A stretch of DNA of 64,000 bases, taken from JANMMJ01 sp964543235 (GTDB lineage: Bacteria; Pseudomonadota; Alphaproteobacteria; Rhizobiales; Aestuariivirgaceae). Position numbers and translations under genes: made by a program. Location of the stretch: NCBI GenBank assembly GCA_964543235.1, contig CAZIXE010000018.1, positions 5,021 to 69,020 on the forward strand. The letters are read 5' to 3'. Below, piece after piece: positions 61,636 to 64,000 of the stretch (position 1 is its first letter; each line of letters starts with the position of its first letter). The notes below the pieces were generated by a model that did not search any database, was not told the DNA's origin, and worked only from the letters and a program-made list of their open reading frames with translations.

Positions 61636-62408
61636 GCCTCCGCAATCGCCCCCGTGATGAGGCCGGTGATTTCCTGTGGCGAGGTCGCAGCGACCGGCTT
61701 GTCGGCAACTTTCCTGCCGCGGCGCAGCACGGCGATGCGATCCGCGACCGCAAATACGTCGGGCATGCGGTGGCTGATCAGCACCACCGCCAACCCCTGG
61801 CCTTTCAACTCGCGGATGAGGTTGAGCACCTCGGCGACCTGCCGCACCGAGATTGCAGCCGTCGGCTCGTCCATCAGCACGATCCTGGCCTTGGCGAGCC
61901 GGGTGCGCGCGATGGCCACCGCCTGCCGCTGCCCGCCTGACATGTTGCGCACGAGGTCGCGCGGCCTCGTCTCCGACTTGAGTTCCCTGAAGATGTCGGC
62001 GGCCCGGCGGTTCATGGCCGTGTAGTTCATGATCTTGAGGGGACCAAGCGCCCACGTGATCTCGCGGCCGAGAAACACATTCACCGCCGCCGTGAGGTTG
62101 TCGCACAGCGCGAGATCCTGATAGACGATCTCGATGCCGCTCTGCCGCGCTTCCACCGGCCTGCGGAACGCCACTTCCTTGCCGCTGACCACGAGGCGGC
62201 CGTGTGTGGGCGGGTAATTCCCGGCGATGATCCTGACCAGCGTGGATTTGCCCGCGCCATTGTCACCCATGAGGCCGAGTACCTCGCCGGGGTTCAGTTC
62301 AAGCGCGATGTTGTCCAGCGCCCGGATCGCACCGAAGTTCTTGGATATGCCTTCCAGCTTCAGGACCGGCACGTCCTCCGGGCTGCGCTCTTCAGTCTGT
62401 CCGCTCAT
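61632..62408 (-). CDS. Sugar ABC transporter ATP-binding protein, single domain
   Basis: A 258-residue nucleotide-binding protein with Walker A G-D-N-G-A-G-K-S-T near residue 44, signature M-S-G-G-Q-R-Q-A near 148 and Walker B I-V-L-M-D-E-P near 168. Most CUT2 ATPases (RbsA, XylG) carry two such domains; this has one, like the FrcA-type rhizobial systems. First gene of its operon; the ATG at 62408 gives the family N-terminus. The sugar is not known. Confidence 0.92.
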   Translation of the reverse strand: MSGQTEERSPEDVPVLKLEGISKNFGAIRALDNIALELNPGEVLGLMGDNGAGKSTLVRIIAGNYPPTHGRLVVSGKEVAFRRPVEARQSGIEIVYQDLALCDNLTAAVNVFLGREITWALGPLKIMNYTAMNRRAADIFRELKSETRPRDLVRNMSGGQRQAVAIARTRLAKARIVLMDEPTAAISVRQVAEVLNLIRELKGQGLAVVLISHRMPDVFAVADRIAVLRRGRKVADKPVAATSPQEITGLITGAIAEA

Positions 62409-62462
62409 TCGTGAAAATGTACGGTCCGCACTCAGGCGCGTCAACACTCGAATTTATATGTA

Positions 62463-62491
62463 TTGACTGATTTGTCCGACAATTTAATTGA
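62463..62491. promoter_or_regulatory. Candidate GntR operator in the divergent promoter region
   Basis: TTGTC-C-GACAA at 62472-62482 is a perfect 5-bp inverted repeat around one base, the usual form of FadR/FCD operators. It overlaps TTGACT at 62463-62468, a possible -35 element for the binding-protein gene. The AT-rich stretch 62450-62492 lies between the ATPase gene (minus) and the binding-protein gene (plus). Confidence 0.5.
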
Positions 62492-62615
62492 CTCGCTGCC
62501 GGTTCTCTGTATGACTGTGCCGCGTTCCGCCCTGGGCAGCCATGGCCGCAGGGCGGACTGGGCCATGGGACCGCCGAGGCACCCGTGGCCTGCTGACACA
62601 ACCAGGGAGGACACC

Positions 62616-63608
62616 ATGAAATTGCTCTACACCTTGCTGTTCGGCGCCACCGCTCTTGTGGCGCTTCCGGCCGCTGCCCAGGCCGCGGACAAGACCTTGG
62701 CCATTGTCGTCAAGGGCCTGGACAATCCGTTCTTCGAACAGATCCATCTCGGCTGCGAGAAGTGGAATGCCGAAAATGCCGGTAAGGGCTATTCATGCTT
62801 CTACACCGGCCCGGCATCGAGCGCCGACGAGGCCGGCGAAGTCCAGATCGTCGACGATCTGCTGTCGAAACCCGATGTGGTGGCAATTGCCATCTCACCA
62901 TCGAACGCGCCGCTCATGGCCAAGCTCCTGCGCGAGCGCGCCCCGAAGATCCCGGTCATGACCATCGACGCCGACCTGGGCAAGGATGACGCCGCTTTGC
63001 GCGCCACTTACCTCGGTACCGACAACTATCTGATGGGTGTCAAGTTTGCTGAGTACCTTCAGAAGCTGAAGCCCAACGGCGGCACCATCTGCCTGCAGCT
63101 CGGCAACGTCGCGGCCGACAACATCAACGCCCGCGCCGCCGGCACGCGCGACACGTTGTCGGGCACCAAGGGCATCGACAGGCTGACCGGACAGAACGGC
63201 TGGACCGAGATCGACGGCTGCCCGCTCTTCACCAACGACCAGGCCGATCTTGCCAACCAGCAGATGGCGGACACGTTCACCGCCAATCCCAACCTCGATG
63301 CCTTCGTTCTCGAAGGTGGCTGGGCGCAGTTCGCGCCACAGGCCTATGCCCAGGTAACCGACCAGGTGAAGGACAAGATGGCCTCAAAGCAGCTGGTGAT
63401 TGTGGCGGGCGACACTCTGCCGCCGCAGATGGAGGCATTGAAAGCCGGACGCAGCCACGTGCAGGTGGGCCAGCGCCCCTTCGAGATGGGCTACCGCGCG
63501 CCATCGGTGATGCTCGACCTGATTGCCGGCAAGCCAGTCGAGCCCGTCATCTATACCGGCCTTGACGAGTGCACCCAGGATAACGCCGACACGTGCATCG
63601 CCAAATAG
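62616..63608 (+). CDS. Sugar ABC transporter substrate-binding protein
   Basis: A 330-residue periplasmic protein with a signal peptide (residues 1-24, ending A-Q-A-A) and the type I sugar-binding fold of RbsB-like proteins. D-N-P-F-F-E-Q near residues 36-42, Y-T-G-P-A-S-S near 69, I-S-P-S-N-A near 97, D-A-D near 120 and V-A-G-D-T-L near 269 are typical ligand-facing segments. Four Cys could form disulfides. GGGAGG precedes the ATG at 62616. It is divergent from the ATPase-permease-GntR operon and is a separate unit; the sugar is unknown. Confidence 0.93.
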   Translation: MKLLYTLLFGATALVALPAAAQAADKTLAIVVKGLDNPFFEQIHLGCEKWNAENAGKGYSCFYTGPASSADEAGEVQIVDDLLSKPDVVAIAISPSNAPLMAKLLRERAPKIPVMTIDADLGKDDAALRATYLGTDNYLMGVKFAEYLQKLKPNGGTICLQLGNVAADNINARAAGTRDTLSGTKGIDRLTGQNGWTEIDGCPLFTNDQADLANQQMADTFTANPNLDAFVLEGGWAQFAPQAYAQVTDQVKDKMASKQLVIVAGDTLPPQMEALKAGRSHVQVGQRPFEMGYRAPSVMLDLIAGKPVEPVIYTGLDECTQDNADTCIAK

Positions 63609-63613
63609 CCGGT

Positions 63614-63672
63614 GGCCTGGCCCGCGCCGCAACCGGAAACAATCCTCCTTCTGAGGCTGGCCGGGCCAGGCC
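63614..63672 (+). terminator. Possible long hairpin after the binding-protein gene
   Basis: GGCCTGGCCCG at 63614-63624 pairs perfectly with CGGGCCAGGCC at 63662-63672 across a 37-base loop, just past the stop. The loop is long and no T-run follows directly, so termination is uncertain. Confidence 0.35.
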
Positions 63673-63744
63673 CGGGTTTGGTCGGGAAGAGTCGGGGGCC
63701 GTGCCGCAGCGCGCCACCCCCCTTCCCGGTCAGCGCCGCCAAAG

Positions 63745-64000
63745 AGTGTCAGCCAGCCTGTAAGCCGGGTTCTGTCCAGGCGGTTGCCCGCCCTGGATGA
63801 CCATTCATCTGGAACGCCTGTTGCCAGGCGCTTCGCGCGACCAACCCGGACGGCAACCCGGAAACCGGCCTGAAGCCGCAGCTTCGCGCCATCCCTATTT
63901 GGTCTTGCTCCCGGTGGGGTTTGCCGTGCCGCGCCCGTTACCGTCCGCGCGGTGCGCTCTTGCCGCACCGTTTCACCCTTGCCAGGCGCCGCAGCGCCGG
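63745..64000 (-). ncRNA. rnpB: RNase P RNA (3' part; gene continues past the window)
   Basis: On the minus strand the window edge reads bacterial class A RNase P RNA. The 3' end shows GACAGAACCCGGCTTA (about 63761-63776) and the conserved core shows CGGCAAACCCCACC and GAGCAAGACCAAATAGGG (about 63895-63930). RNase P trims the 5' leader of tRNA precursors. The 5' conserved part (GAGGAAAGTCCGG) must lie beyond 64000, so the gene is truncated here. The exact 3' end, near 63745, is estimated. Confidence 0.9.

Overview
The window is high-GC, tightly packed bacterial DNA from an alphaproteobacterium, most likely of the Hyphomicrobiales (Rhizobiales). The support is a CckA hybrid kinase with an adjacent FliO-like gene, a usg gene, two DUF1127 proteins, a recA promoter with GAAC-N7-GAAC LexA half-sites, and an NADP isocitrate dehydrogenase of the alphaproteobacterial type. 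Most genes stand in tight runs with ATGA or TGATG overlaps. No tRNA, 16S/23S rRNA, insertion sequence, prophage or CRISPR array was seen. The only structural RNA is the 3' part of rnpB at the right edge.

Layout. 1-5.07 kb: three EamA-family exporters, one a double-length fusion, an MFS transporter and a small membrane protein. 5.1-11.5 kb: usg, small membrane or secreted unknowns, an alpha/beta hydrolase, rpsD, a trmJ-murI operon, an HxlR regulator divergent from a GFA-tfoX pair, and a TetR remnant. 11.5-15.4 kb: a homocysteine S-methyltransferase, two DUF1127 genes each with its own terminator, and a 729-residue beta-rich surface-type protein. 16-20.9 kb: an Lrp regulator divergent from an extended cystathionine gamma-synthase-like enzyme and a DmdA-type folate-dependent demethylase, facing a two-gene TmpA-TmpB phosphonate oxidation operon. 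21-30.7 kb: icd, a flavin monooxygenase, then a phosphorelay island (two receiver-only proteins and two paralogous histidine kinases) that encloses a glycosyltransferase and a tandem GFA pair. 30.8-38.5 kb: alaS, recA, cckA and the FliO-like gene.

38.6-55.9 kb: a long division and cell-wall (dcw) operon on the minus strand, in the order rsmH-ftsL-ftsI-murE-murF-mraY-murD-ftsW-murG-murC-murB-ddl-ftsQ-ftsA. It makes lipid II from UDP-MurNAc and supplies the divisome core. mraZ is not upstream, and ftsZ is not downstream of ftsA; an alanine-rich secreted protein lies there instead. 56-59.8 kb: a cupin plus an iron-sulfur flavin oxidoreductase, and a lone Tad-pilus-like protein. 59.8-63.6 kb: a CUT2-type sugar ABC transporter with a GntR regulator and a palindromic candidate operator in the divergent promoter region.

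The most interesting regions are the 16-20.9 kb cluster, which puts oxidation of a trimethylammonium phosphonate (yielding glycine betaine) beside a sulfonium/betaine-type demethylase and sulfur-amino-acid enzymes, and the 23.7-30.7 kb phosphorelay, which has no output domain.
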